Below, in pieces: positions 1-6,925 of a stretch of DNA of 27,690 bases (positions are counted from its first letter, which is position 1; every line of letters begins with the position of its first letter). The position numbers and the translations under genes are program-made. The stretch covers positions 1-27,690 of the forward strand of contig JAPPKP010000067.1 in the NCBI GenBank assembly GCA_028819955.1, read 5' to 3'. Below the pieces are notes generated by a model, which worked only from the letters and a program-made list of their open reading frames with translations, was not told the DNA's origin and ran no database searches. This DNA is from Rhodospirillaceae bacterium. GTDB lineage: Bacteria; Pseudomonadota; Alphaproteobacteria; UBA828.

Positions 1-116
1 CGTCACAGCTCGCTGTGGCATCGGGGTGCTCCTTCTTGCGGTTGTCGTGAACCACTCGGAGTACCCCACTCCCGCCTGACACATAAATGCTTACGTCACC
101 GCTGCAATTGCGCATT

Positions 117-143
117 TGATAGCACATTCAACAAATGCTATCA
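117..143. promoter_or_regulatory. Putative FitAB/VapBC autoregulatory operator
   Basis: A perfect 8-bp inverted repeat, TGATAGCA (117-124) and TGCTATCA (136-143), is separated by 11 bases and ends 40 bases before the antitoxin ATG. RHH antitoxins of the FitA type normally repress their own operon by binding such a repeat, and from memory the gonococcal FitAB operator uses the same half-site words. A second looser repeat, AAATGC (85-90) with GCATTT (112-117), lies just upstream. The role is inferred from position and symmetry. Confidence 0.65.
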
Positions 144-183
144 TTCGGGTCGTCACTTCAGGTCTGCCATCAAGGAGCCAGCC

Positions 184-423
184 ATGGCGCAAATCACCAT
201 CCGGCAAATCCCCGACGAGGTCCACCGGGCGCTGAAAGCACAGGCCCGGGCCCAGGGCAAGAGCGCCGAGGCGCTGGCGCGGAACATCCTGCGGCGCGGG
301 CTGTTCCCCGCCGACCGCGCACGCCCGGGCGACATGCTCCGGTCCATTTGGAAGGACGCCGACTTCTCGGATGCATCCTTTGAGCGCGATTGCTCACCAA
401 TCGACCCGGCCTCGTTCGAATGA
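184..423 (+). CDS. fitA: FitA/VapB-type ribbon-helix-helix antitoxin
   Basis: A 79-residue protein that should neutralise the PIN toxin encoded just downstream and bind operator DNA as a complex with it. The N-terminus (ITIRQIPDEVHRALKAQA, residues 4-21) is the beta strand and first helix of an Arc/FitA-type RHH fold, followed by KSAEALARNILRRGL (26-40) as the second helix. The rest (residues 45-79) is the extended tail that in this family wraps over the toxin. The stop overlaps the toxin start (ATGA at 420-423), so the two are translationally coupled. A purine-rich AAGGAG lies 10 bases before the ATG. The family is clear. Whether the pair acts in stress response, growth control or simple maintenance cannot be told from the sequence. 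Confidence 0.88.
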   Translation: MAQITIRQIPDEVHRALKAQARAQGKSAEALARNILRRGLFPADRARPGDMLRSIWKDADFSDASFERDCSPIDPASFE

Positions 424-836
424 TCCTGCTGGACACGAGCGTGGTCTCTGAAACCATGAGACCGGCACCGGATCCGGGGGTCATGGATTGGTTGAACCAA
501 CAGGAACTGGAGTCGCTCTGGCTGTCGGTGATCACCGTCATGGAACTCCGGTTCGGCGCTGCCCTCCTGGCGCCGAGCGCGCGGCGGCAGATTTTTGAAA
601 ACGGCATCGATGAAACTGTGGACCGGGTGTTCAGGGGCCGAATCAAGCACCTCGACGAACCGGCGGTTCGGGTGTTCGCGGATCGGGCGGCAACCGCCCG
701 GCGCAACGGCCGGCGGGTCGGATTCGCCGATGCGGCGATCGCGGCAATCGCGGTCGCCTCGGGGTTCCACGTCGCCACCCGCGACACGGCCCCCTTCCGT
801 GACATGGGCGCCAGTGTGATCAACCCCTGGAGCTGA
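420..836 (+). CDS. fitB: FitB/VapC-type PIN-domain toxin ribonuclease
   Basis: A 138-residue PIN-domain protein, expected to be a Mg-dependent endoribonuclease held inactive by the upstream RHH protein. The acidic residues that bind metal in PIN domains are all visible: D5 in ILLDTSVVSE, E42 in ITVMELRFG, D104 in GFADAAIAAIA and D122 in ATRDTAPF. Length matches VapC/FitB (about 130-145). An in-frame start exists 30 bases upstream, but the start at 420 overlaps the antitoxin stop as ATGA and gives the canonical short N-terminus. No key residue is missing, so the toxin looks active. The RNA target cannot be inferred. Confidence 0.9.
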   Translation: MILLDTSVVSETMRPAPDPGVMDWLNQQELESLWLSVITVMELRFGAALLAPSARRQIFENGIDETVDRVFRGRIKHLDEPAVRVFADRAATARRNGRRVGFADAAIAAIAVASGFHVATRDTAPFRDMGASVINPWS

Positions 837-850
837 TCCCGGCCGCTGAC

Positions 851-870
851 GCCGGCTTCGACCGGCCTTT
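851..870 (+). terminator. Possible weak terminator after the toxin gene
   Basis: A 5-bp GC stem, GCCGG (851-855) and CCGGC (862-866), with a six-base loop begins 14 bases after the toxin stop and is followed by CTTT only. The stem is short and the T run poor, so this is a candidate. The rest of 837-1116 shows nothing I can name. Confidence 0.3.
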
Positions 871-1116
871 GCGCACCGGAACACTGCCAGTCAATCTGGT
901 ACGCGCTCCAGACGGAGCCCTTGCATCCGCCGCCGCCGGCCAGTTCGCGGTTAGTCCGCAGGGATTATTCACAGGCGTTCGCCTGGTTGCAGGCCACACC
1001 GGTTTCCGGCACCAGGTGGGACGCTCACCCGGGGATTTTCCCCCGTCCCGTCTTTCAGTTGCCGCTGAGAGCCGGGCCTTCTACCGTCCGCAGCCATCAC
1101 GGCGGAGGCGCTTCGG

Positions 1117-1956
1117 ATGACGACGTTTGCCGACATGATCAGTGTGCAGTTCCACGAGACGGCGGATGCGCGGTTCCGGGTGCTGCAGGGCGGCAGCGGA
1201 CCCGACATCGTCTGGGTTCCCGGAGGGGACAGCCCGGCACACTACTGGGCCGAGCAGTTCGAGTTCTTCTGCCGTGACCTGAGATCGACTGCCTACGATC
1301 CCCGGGGTGCGGGGGAGACAACGAGCACGCCGCCACCCTGGTCGATGAAGCAGTTCGGCGATGACTGTGCCAGCATCATCGAGGCCTACTGTTCGCCGCC
1401 CGTCATCCTCGCCGGACTGTCCATGGGGTCGCTCATCACCCAGCAGGTCGCCATCGATCACCCCCGTCTCGTCCGACTTGCCATCGTCATGGGGACATCG
1501 GCCAGAATCGCCGGCTTCACGCGAGACTGGATGGCGGCGGAAATCCAGGCTCGGGTCGACGGCACCCTGGCCATGCCTGCAGACTTCGCCGCATGCCACT
1601 ACGCTGCATTCGCCTATCCCGCCAATGCCCTGGAGGACGATGCCCTGTGGGAACGGATCAAGGCTGCCTACACGCCCCGCTTTGCCGACCGGGACCCGCA
1701 GATGCTGATCGCTCAGTGGCAGGCGTGCCTTGACTACGACGTGACGGCCGCTCTCGCCGACTGTCCCGTGCCCATCCACGCGGTTGCCTTCTCGGAGGAT
1801 ATCCAGACGCCGCCGCGCCTCGTCCGGCGGGTGGCCGAAGCGGCGCGGCACGGTCACTACCACGAACTTCCCGGTCTCGGACACGTGTCGCTCAACCGCC
1901 ATGCTCCGCGGACCGTCAACGCCTTTCTCGCCTCGCTCATCGCCGAACACGGCTGA
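1117..1956 (+). CDS. Alpha/beta hydrolase
   Basis: A 279-residue alpha/beta hydrolase, probably a cytosolic esterase or C-C/C-O bond hydrolase of unknown substrate. The nucleophile elbow GLSMGS places the serine at 102. A likely acid is D228 (AFSEDIQTPP) and the catalytic histidine is H256 (GLGHVSLN). The oxyanion region is around VPGGDSPAHYW (34-44). I see no signal peptide. The last 49 codons and the following DNA are duplicated at 4463-4845, in a fragment lacking the serine and acid, so only this copy can be active. It stands alone behind a 280-base gap. The start is the ATG at 1117, which has only weak ribosome-site similarity upstream. Confidence 0.85.
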   Translation: MTTFADMISVQFHETADARFRVLQGGSGPDIVWVPGGDSPAHYWAEQFEFFCRDLRSTAYDPRGAGETTSTPPPWSMKQFGDDCASIIEAYCSPPVILAGLSMGSLITQQVAIDHPRLVRLAIVMGTSARIAGFTRDWMAAEIQARVDGTLAMPADFAACHYAAFAYPANALEDDALWERIKAAYTPRFADRDPQMLIAQWQACLDYDVTAALADCPVPIHAVAFSEDIQTPPRLVRRVAEAARHGHYHELPGLGHVSLNRHAPRTVNAFLASLIAEHG

Positions 1957-2196
1957 ACCGGAGAGACCTCCCGCCCGTTTCCATTTTCCAGCGATGCGTT
2001 GCGGCCGGACCCGTCTCCTGCGTCGCCCCCCAGCCGGAGGATTGACCGGTCAGTCAATTTCGTGTGGGCGGAAGGTTCCGGGCCGACACAATTCATCCCG
2101 AGGGCGATGCAGGAACCTGTGTTACGTACACGAAACACCGCCATGCCCTCGTCGCCGTGGCAGCCCTCTTCACGGCCTGCGCGGTTCCCGGCAGCT
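1807..2196. repeat. Direct repeat, left copy (about 390 bp)
   Basis: This segment matches 4463-4845 in the same orientation. It covers the last 49 codons of the hydrolase, a non-coding stretch with a TetR-like palindrome, and a signal-peptide coding stretch. By eye there are about eight mismatches in the first 140 bases, a poorly matching centre of about 60 bases, then strong similarity again from about 2041 to 2196. The two copies flank the genes at 2446-3952. Confidence 0.85.
2041..2058. promoter_or_regulatory. TetR-like palindrome, left copy
   Basis: ATTGACCGGTCAGTCAAT has ATTGAC and GTCAAT as perfect 6-bp arms and a perfect TGACCGGTCA palindrome inside. The same element recurs at 4689-4706 in the right repeat copy, about 66 bases before a start codon in both. 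Symmetry and length suit a TetR-family operator, but no regulator gene is present in the window. Confidence 0.4.
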
Positions 2197-2403
2197 CGTC
2201 AGCTGCCGCCCGAGCGACCGGGAGGAGATCTGCCGGCGGACGAGGAGAACATGCGCCTGGCGCTCTCCCAAGCCGAGCAGCGCGACCTTCTCAACCACTC
2301 CTTGTCGGGGACGTTGCCGACAAGGCAGTGCGGATTCCCGACCAGGGCAGTGTGCATTGCAGAAGGCGGACGCCGGATTGTCGCGGCACGGAATCTGCCG
2401 TAA
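2124..2403 (+). pseudogene. Broken secreted-protein gene (start lost, frameshifted)
   Basis: The signal-peptide stretch KHRHALVAVAALFTACAVPG of the intact gene at 4773 is preserved here, but its ATG has become ACG (2124-2126). After about 2196 that frame loses coding character. A different frame then reads DEENMRLALSQAEQRDLLNH and ends at the stop at 2401-2403. This second piece vaguely recalls the domain starts of the tandem-repeat protein at 5923 (FTRSELYTYLAGNT), a weak resemblance. The simplest reading is a decayed gene with a lost start and a frameshift. Part of the signal peptide belongs to the duplicated segment. Confidence 0.6.
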
Positions 2404-2445
2404 GGTCCGCGCTCACCGTCGCCGGAAGAGGAGCGAAGCGCCGTC

Positions 2446-3054
2446 ATGGACGCGACATCCAGCACAAGTGACCGGCGGCGGCGCCTGGTTGCCGATGCCA
2501 TCGCCGCTATACGCGTCGCGATGGACGGGGGGCCTTCGCTCGACAATCTGGCCAGGGGCAAGGCGCGGCTGATCGAGCTGGCGGGTTGTCGCGAGTTCTT
2601 CACCTTCGAGGATTTTCCCCTGCCCGACGACGATGCCATGGAGTGTTCATATCTGGTCCACGAGGACGAAGACGGTGGCTACGCCCTCTACGTGAATTCC
2701 GGCGCGGCGCATCAGTACTACGCGCCGCACGACCACGGGAACGCTTGGGCGATCATCGCCGGTGTCGAGGGACGCGAACGGCACCGGTTCTACCAGCGCC
2801 GGGCCGATGGCGAACCGGGAGCGGGGCCAGTCGTCGAGAAAGGCGAGGTGATCGTCGCGGCGGGCGGGGCAGTCACCATGCAGCCGGACGGCATTCACGA
2901 AGTCAACGCCATGGACGGCAAGCCGCTTCTCCATCTTCATCTCTACGCCAGAAACTTCGTCCTGCAGGGCGAGCGCTGGAAGTACGATCCGGACACGGGC
3001 ATGGCCGAACCGTTCCACCTGGATGAACTCGGGAGCATTATCGACGCCCGCTGA
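2446..3054 (+). CDS. Cysteine-dioxygenase-like cupin metalloenzyme (COG5553-like)
   Basis: A 202-residue protein with the layout of the cysteine dioxygenase-like branch of the cupin fold: an N-terminal helical part (1-55), then a beta barrel. The motif YYAPHDHGNAWAIIAGVEG (residues 91-109) supplies H95 and H97 as probable iron ligands, and PDGIHEVNA gives H151 as the third. A further HLHLY (163-167) lies on the following strand. Thiol dioxygenases of this family oxidise small thiols with O2, but the substrate here is not determinable. Its start is preceded by GAAGAGGAG at 2425-2433. It opens a three-gene same-strand group with the PNPOx-like and GlcG-like genes. It could also be a non-oxidising member of the family. 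Confidence 0.75.
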   Translation: MDATSSTSDRRRRLVADAIAAIRVAMDGGPSLDNLARGKARLIELAGCREFFTFEDFPLPDDDAMECSYLVHEDEDGGYALYVNSGAAHQYYAPHDHGNAWAIIAGVEGRERHRFYQRRADGEPGAGPVVEKGEVIVAAGGAVTMQPDGIHEVNAMDGKPLLHLHLYARNFVLQGERWKYDPDTGMAEPFHLDELGSIIDAR

Positions 3055-3102
3055 GGCCGTTTTCTTCTGGTCCGGCCACCACAGTCAATCGGAGGAGTCA
3101 CC

Positions 3103-3480
3103 ATGGCGACCCTGACACCCGGCGCGCTCGAAGCGTGGCGCAACCGCGAACGCCGCATGGTGTTCACGACGAGCGACGCCAACGGCGCGCCCAATGCGAT
3201 CTGGGTTCTGTGCGCCGAGTTCTACGGCGACGAGGCCTTCGTGATCGCGAACAATTCGATGGACAAGACCCTGGAGAACGTCGTCCGGGGCGGCCGGGCC
3301 TCGCTGCTCTACATCGCACCCGAGCGCGAGGCCTATCAGGTGAAGGGCACGGTCGAGCATCATCCCGAGGGTCCCGTCTACGATAGCATGAAGGGCTGGC
3401 TCAATCCGGACTATCCGGGCCATAGCGCCGTCCTGCTCCACATCGAGGAGGTCTACCGAGGCTCCGAACGTGTCGCATGA
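3103..3480 (+). CDS. Pyridoxamine 5'-phosphate oxidase-like FMN-binding protein
   Basis: A 125-residue single-domain protein of the PNPOx-like split-barrel family, which binds FMN or related flavins as a dimer. Typical features are the strands MVFTTSDANGAPNAIWVLCA (19-38) and FVIANNSMDKTLENV (46-60), followed by RASLLYIAPEREAYQVKGTV. It lacks the length and C-terminal part of PdxH, so pyridoxal phosphate synthesis is unlikely; a small flavin reductase or flavin/heme-binding role fits better. GGAGGAG at 3091-3097 sits 5 bases before the ATG. It is 48 bases behind the cupin gene and 13 bases before the next start, so the three are probably co-transcribed. Confidence 0.8.
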   Translation: MATLTPGALEAWRNRERRMVFTTSDANGAPNAIWVLCAEFYGDEAFVIANNSMDKTLENVVRGGRASLLYIAPEREAYQVKGTVEHHPEGPVYDSMKGWLNPDYPGHSAVLLHIEEVYRGSERVA

Positions 3481-3493
3481 GGAGGCCGACGTC

Positions 3494-3952
3494 ATGACCC
3501 TTACGCACGACATGGTCCGCGCGATGGTCGATCACGCCCTTGCCGGTCCCCGCGTTCATCCGTCGATCCGGATGGCCGTCGCGGTGGTTGACGCCGGTGG
3601 CTACGCGCTCATGGCGGTGCGCGAGATCGGGGCCCCGCCGCTATTGCTGGATATCGCCGAATCGAAGGCAAAGTCCTGCGTCGCGATCGGCATGCCGACG
3701 CGCGCCATCATGGATCTGGCGCTCAAGAAGCCGACCTGGTTCGAAAGCGCGTCGCGTGTCGCCCAGAGCAGGGTCGGCCTGCCGATCTGGGGCGCGCTCG
3801 GCGGCGTCATCATGCGCGACGGGCGCGGGGAGCTGCTGGGCGCAGTCGCCACGGCGGGCGACACGGGCGTGGGCGACGAAGCGCACGCCAAACGCGCCAT
3901 CGAGAGCGTCGGACTAATCGCCGATGTCGAGGGCCTCGACGTGGAATGGTGA
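3494..3952 (+). CDS. GlcG/HbpS-like protein (DUF336)
   Basis: A 152-residue member of the GlcG/HbpS family (formerly DUF336), known for heme or cobalamin-related binding and commonly found beside catabolic genes. Family signatures seen are MAVAVVDAGGYALMAVRE (near residues 24-41), IAESKAKSCVAIGMPT, and a glycine-rich end with LPIWGALGGVIMRDGRGELL. An in-frame GTG at 3470 overlaps the previous gene, but AGGAGG at 3480-3485 sits 8 bases before the ATG at 3494, which decides the start. It has no signal peptide, so it should be cytosolic. Its place behind a flavin-binding protein suggests a shared redox or degradative pathway. Actual biochemical function of the family is poorly settled. Confidence 0.82.
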   Translation: MTLTHDMVRAMVDHALAGPRVHPSIRMAVAVVDAGGYALMAVREIGAPPLLLDIAESKAKSCVAIGMPTRAIMDLALKKPTWFESASRVAQSRVGLPIWGALGGVIMRDGRGELLGAVATAGDTGVGDEAHAKRAIESVGLIADVEGLDVEW

Positions 3953-4384
3953 GACTCTCGTAAGTCCGCTCCGGAAGAAGACGAAGCAGCGGATCGCGAC
4001 GTTCTTGCGGGATCGGCAACGATGTTATGCTCCGTCGCGGAATCGCGGCCGCACCGGATTTCCTGGACATCCAGGCCATGGAGAGTGGCGCCACTGCTTG
4101 CCGGGCATGGCGGTCGTCAACCCGATAGTCTCGCCGGCGGGAGTCAGTTGGATCTCGCGAGGCTGCCCGGGACACCGCAAAGACCCGGGATGCTGGTCAT
4201 GAATGTCCCGAGTTCGCCGACAGTCTCGCGAATCTTCAGTGGAAGAGCGCGAATGCGGCCGACGGTCCGGGGGAACCAACCGGACCACCATTCACCCGAG
4301 GCGACACGCGTCCATGCCCGCGCCACGGGTGTCATGGATCGCTCACTCGGCCACCCGGTCAAAGAGGTGGCTCATGCCTGTTGA
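3953..4384. other. Intergenic stretch without a recognised gene
   Basis: About 430 bases between the GlcG-like gene and the hydrolase fragment. Short open frames exist on both strands, but none has a convincing ribosome site, domain or codon pattern. I see no tRNA, transposase or repeat. It may be decayed coding sequence belonging to the truncated hydrolase copy that follows. Confidence 0.5.
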
Positions 4385-4693
4385 GTGAGCGCCCCGAAGA
4401 CGCCCGGCGTGGCAGACATCTTCCGCCACGCCGGGAGGCATACCCTGAGAGTCATCGCCTCGACGCCACCGCGCCTCGTCCGGCGGGTGGCCGAAGCGGC
4501 GCGGCACGGCCACTACCACGAACGTCCCGGTCTCGGACACGTGTCACTCAATCGCCATCCTCCGCGGACCGTCAATACCTTTCTCGCCTCGCTCATCGCC
4601 GAACACCGCTGGACCGGAAAGCCCTCCCGCCCGCGGCCATCCTTCCGCAATGGGGAACGCTCTCCAGTGTCTCGCCTGAGGCTGAATGATTGA
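4385..4693 (+). pseudogene. 3' fragment of a duplicated alpha/beta hydrolase
   Basis: From 4463 the frame matches residues 231-278 of the hydrolase at 1117-1956 (PPRLVRRVAEAARHGHYHE, then GLGHVSLNR, then FLASLIAEH). It retains the catalytic-histidine region but not the serine or acid. The original stop codon TGA is TGG here, so the frame runs on to 4693 through unrelated sequence. The first 26 codons after the ATG at 4385 are unrelated to the hydrolase. This cannot be an active hydrolase and is best read as a by-product of the segmental duplication. Confidence 0.8.
4403..4435. other. Strong GC hairpin
   Basis: A perfect 11-bp inverted repeat, CCCGGCGTGGC (4403-4413) and GCCACGCCGGG (4425-4435), has an 11-base loop. 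There is no T run after it, so it is not a standard intrinsic terminator. It lies 27 bases before the left edge of the right-hand duplicated segment, which makes a role at the duplication junction possible but unproven. Confidence 0.5.
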
Positions 4694-4845
4694 CTGGTCA
4701 ATCAATTTTAGGTGGCCAGGAAGGCTCTGGACTGACACAATTCCTGCCGAGTGCGATGGAGGAACTTGTGTCATGTTCACGAAACACCGCCATGCCCTCG
4801 TTGCCGTGGCAGCCCTCTTCACGGCCTGCGCGGTTCCCGGGAGCG
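4463..4845. repeat. Direct repeat, right copy (about 383 bp)
   Basis: This is the counterpart of 1807-2196 in the same orientation, from the TPPRLV codons of the hydrolase to the CAVPG codons of the secreted protein. Recombination between the copies would remove about 2.65 kb including the cupin, PNPOx-like and GlcG-like genes. It would leave hydrolase followed directly by the intact secreted-protein gene. Confidence 0.85.
4689..4706. promoter_or_regulatory. TetR-like palindrome, right copy
   Basis: ATTGACTGGTCAATCAAT, with TTGACTGGTCAA as an inner inverted repeat, lies 66 bases upstream of the ATG at 4773. It is the counterpart of the element at 2041-2058. The outer arms and centre are kept better than most of the non-coding DNA to its left, which suggests a functional site. 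TTGACT could also serve as a -35 element, but no good -10 is visible at the right distance. Confidence 0.4.
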
Positions 4846-5762
4846 GTCACTCTGAGATCCTGATCTACACCTTCCCGGTCTGCGGGGCGCCCAACAGCTA
4901 CGAAGCGGGCTGGGTGCCCAACGGCGATCCCATGGTCAATGGCGAGATGACGCTGACCATCGATGCGGAAAAGGGGCTGATGTCGCTGAAGCCGTCACAG
5001 GAACTGCTCGACAGCATCCGCTACCCCACAATCCACGCGCATCTCTACGACCTGCAGCACCGATACAGCAACACCGACCTCGGCCAGTCGACCATCTGCT
5101 GGGCCTACTACAACACCGAAGGCACACGGGGCGGAACCTGCGCCCACGACGACTATGACTGCCAGTCCCTGACCGGTGTGACCGATTGGCCCTGGGATGC
5201 CTATGGCTACTACGTCGAATGGTACCGGGACTACCTCAGGACGGTCGCCTCGGAGAACGCCGACGGCTGGTGGCTGATGCTGCACTTCGCCGGCGGCCAC
5301 TTTGCGACCGACGAGAATGGCCGCCTGATCGAGTGGGACGGCTCGCCCTTCATGGAATCGTCGTTCTACGGCCTCAACCAGATCCGGACCGACTGCAACG
5401 CGCGCGTCGGCCGCACGCTCGCCAACCGTGACTTCGGCCACGGCGACAGGTGCAACGCGATGCTCGAGGGCGTGATGGCCAACGATTACTTCCTCGACGC
5501 CAACGGCATCGCCTGGGTCGACGAAAACGGCGCGCTCACCGACGAGGCCGTCGCCATGGGCTATGACCTCGAGACCGAGTATCTCTTCTTCAACTACCGT
5601 GACAACGGGCAGTCCGATCGCTGGGGCGGTCCTGATGGCGGTGCGGGCGGCTTCCTGACGGGGGACAGCGAGGGCCGTTGTCTCGCATGGCCACCGAAAT
5701 CCTATGGCCAGATTCCGGATCCGGACAATGACATGGAAAGCGCGCAACTCACCTCGCAGTAG
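4773..5762 (+). CDS. Secreted protein of unknown function, cysteine-containing
   Basis: I do not recognise this 328-residue protein. It begins with a Sec signal peptide: basic MFTKHRH, hydrophobic ALVAVAALFTA, then C19. FTAC is a poor but possible lipobox, so it may be a lipoprotein or be cleaved after the hydrophobic core. The mature part has many cysteines (near PVCGAP, STICWAYY, GTCAHDDYDC, RTDCNARV, GDRCNAML and GRCLAWPP), suggesting periplasmic disulfides. It is rich in Trp, Tyr and Asp, as in carbohydrate-active or binding proteins, but I see no catalytic signature. GGAGG at 4758-4762 supports the ATG at 4773 over the in-frame start 87 bases upstream. Its first part is duplicated at 2124-2196, where it is broken. 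Confidence 0.75.
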   Translation: MFTKHRHALVAVAALFTACAVPGSGHSEILIYTFPVCGAPNSYEAGWVPNGDPMVNGEMTLTIDAEKGLMSLKPSQELLDSIRYPTIHAHLYDLQHRYSNTDLGQSTICWAYYNTEGTRGGTCAHDDYDCQSLTGVTDWPWDAYGYYVEWYRDYLRTVASENADGWWLMLHFAGGHFATDENGRLIEWDGSPFMESSFYGLNQIRTDCNARVGRTLANRDFGHGDRCNAMLEGVMANDYFLDANGIAWVDENGALTDEAVAMGYDLETEYLFFNYRDNGQSDRWGGPDGGAGGFLTGDSEGRCLAWPPKSYGQIPDPDNDMESAQLTSQ

Positions 5763-5922
5763 GGCGTCCCCGCCCTTTCCCAGTCACTGGAGCCATGCTG
5801 TGGCAGGCCCGCCCTGAAACGGCCTGGTGGACCATCAGGTAGAGCGGGGCATGGACGGGCCGCCTGCGGATGCCCCGGGGAAAGACTGCAGATCCTGCCA
5901 CCGGCAAAAGGGAGCAAACACC

Positions 5923-6687
5923 ATGACAACATGGTCAAGATCCGGGCATGCGATGCTGGCTCTACTGCTGTCGCTTGCCGTTGCTTCTTCGGCAACGGTC
6001 GCGTCCGCACAGGACACGGATGAAGCAATGCCCTTCACTCGCAGCGAACTCTACACCTATCTCGCCGGCAACACCCAGGTCTGGGATCCGAACGGTGGGG
6101 CCTACTATGCAGAGGACGGGACCCTCCAGACCCTGTGGGACGGTGTGCGCGACTCCGGGACATGGTCAACCACAAAGGACGGTGAGCTGTGCTGGCACAT
6201 CTACAATTGGGGTGAACTCCCTTGCGAGGCCTACTATCACAGCGCCGGAGCCGTCATCTACGCCTACCAGGGTGACACGGGATCCGCCCCCGAACTCCAG
6301 GAGGGAAACACCCTGGATTACCTGCAGGCCGGTGTCGAAGCGCCGGATTCCATCGAAGACATCGATCCGAACTTTGCTCTGGACCTCTTCACGCCGGAGG
6401 AGACCCACGCACTGGTGTCGGACAAGACGGCGATCCTCGACGCCGATGCCTTTGGCGCGGTCTACCATGCGCCCGATTTCACCCTGACGACCGTGTGGAA
6501 CGGCGTTCACCAGACCGGCACCTGGAGCATCGATGGCGAAGGAGGGGTCTGCTGGCACGTCGTCGCCTGGGGCGAGGAGCCGTGCCGGTACCACTTCTTC
6601 AAGGACGGCGTCCTCATGGTCCTTTACAAGGAACTGTCCTTCCGGGCCGCAGAGTTCGTGGAAGGCAACACGACAGGCGGCCCGTGA
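5923..6687 (+). CDS. Secreted protein with two tandem DUF995-like repeats
   Basis: A 254-residue exported protein. The signal peptide runs to about residue 29 (ATVASA then QDTDE). The mature protein holds two related domains, about 38-130 and 156-250. Each has an FTxxE helix, a G-A-Y/V-Y strand (GGAYYAEDGTLQT; FGAVYHAPDFTLTT), a G-TWS motif (DSGTWSTTKDGELCWH; QTGTWSIDGEGGVCWH), a W-GE-PC motif and a closing EGNT. Each has one cysteine pair (C90/C101, C210/C221), probably a disulfide. The pattern resembles DUF995 proteins of alphaproteobacteria, whose function is unknown. GGGAG at 5910-5914 supports this start rather than the in-frame start 96 bases upstream. It lies 160 bases behind another secreted protein and could be co-expressed. 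Confidence 0.78.
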   Translation: MTTWSRSGHAMLALLLSLAVASSATVASAQDTDEAMPFTRSELYTYLAGNTQVWDPNGGAYYAEDGTLQTLWDGVRDSGTWSTTKDGELCWHIYNWGELPCEAYYHSAGAVIYAYQGDTGSAPELQEGNTLDYLQAGVEAPDSIEDIDPNFALDLFTPEETHALVSDKTAILDADAFGAVYHAPDFTLTTVWNGVHQTGTWSIDGEGGVCWHVVAWGEEPCRYHFFKDGVLMVLYKELSFRAAEFVEGNTTGGP

Positions 6688-6727
6688 ACCCGGCGGGAAG
6701 GCGCCTGCTTGTCGTCTGCTGCATCGG

Positions 6728-6751
6728 GTTCGGGAACCGGAAACCCCGAAC
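6728..6751. terminator. Hairpin in convergent intergenic region
   Basis: A 7-bp perfect inverted repeat, GTTCGGG (6728-6734) and CCCGAAC (6745-6751), has a 10-base loop and begins 40 bases after the stop of the DUF995-like gene. No T run follows. It may act as a transcription end between two convergent genes, with low confidence. The rest of 6688-6925 shows nothing else. Confidence 0.3.
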
Positions 6752-6925
6752 GACCTGAATTCACTGCGGCGCAGGGCCAAGATGGATTTGTGCCGCCCTC
6801 CATCCGATACCGGCCGGCATGTCCGGCCTGGCGACTGGCCTTCCCTGAATGTTGGTTCCCCGTTGACACCGACATGACCCGACCACGAGAGGCTGGGGAG
6901 TCGTCGAACGCCGTACCGCGCCCCT

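Noticed and set aside
4144..4362. Minus-strand frame of 72 codons between the GlcG-like gene and the hydrolase fragment
   Set aside because: It reads somewhat protein-like but has no ribosome site, recognisable domain or supporting neighbour.
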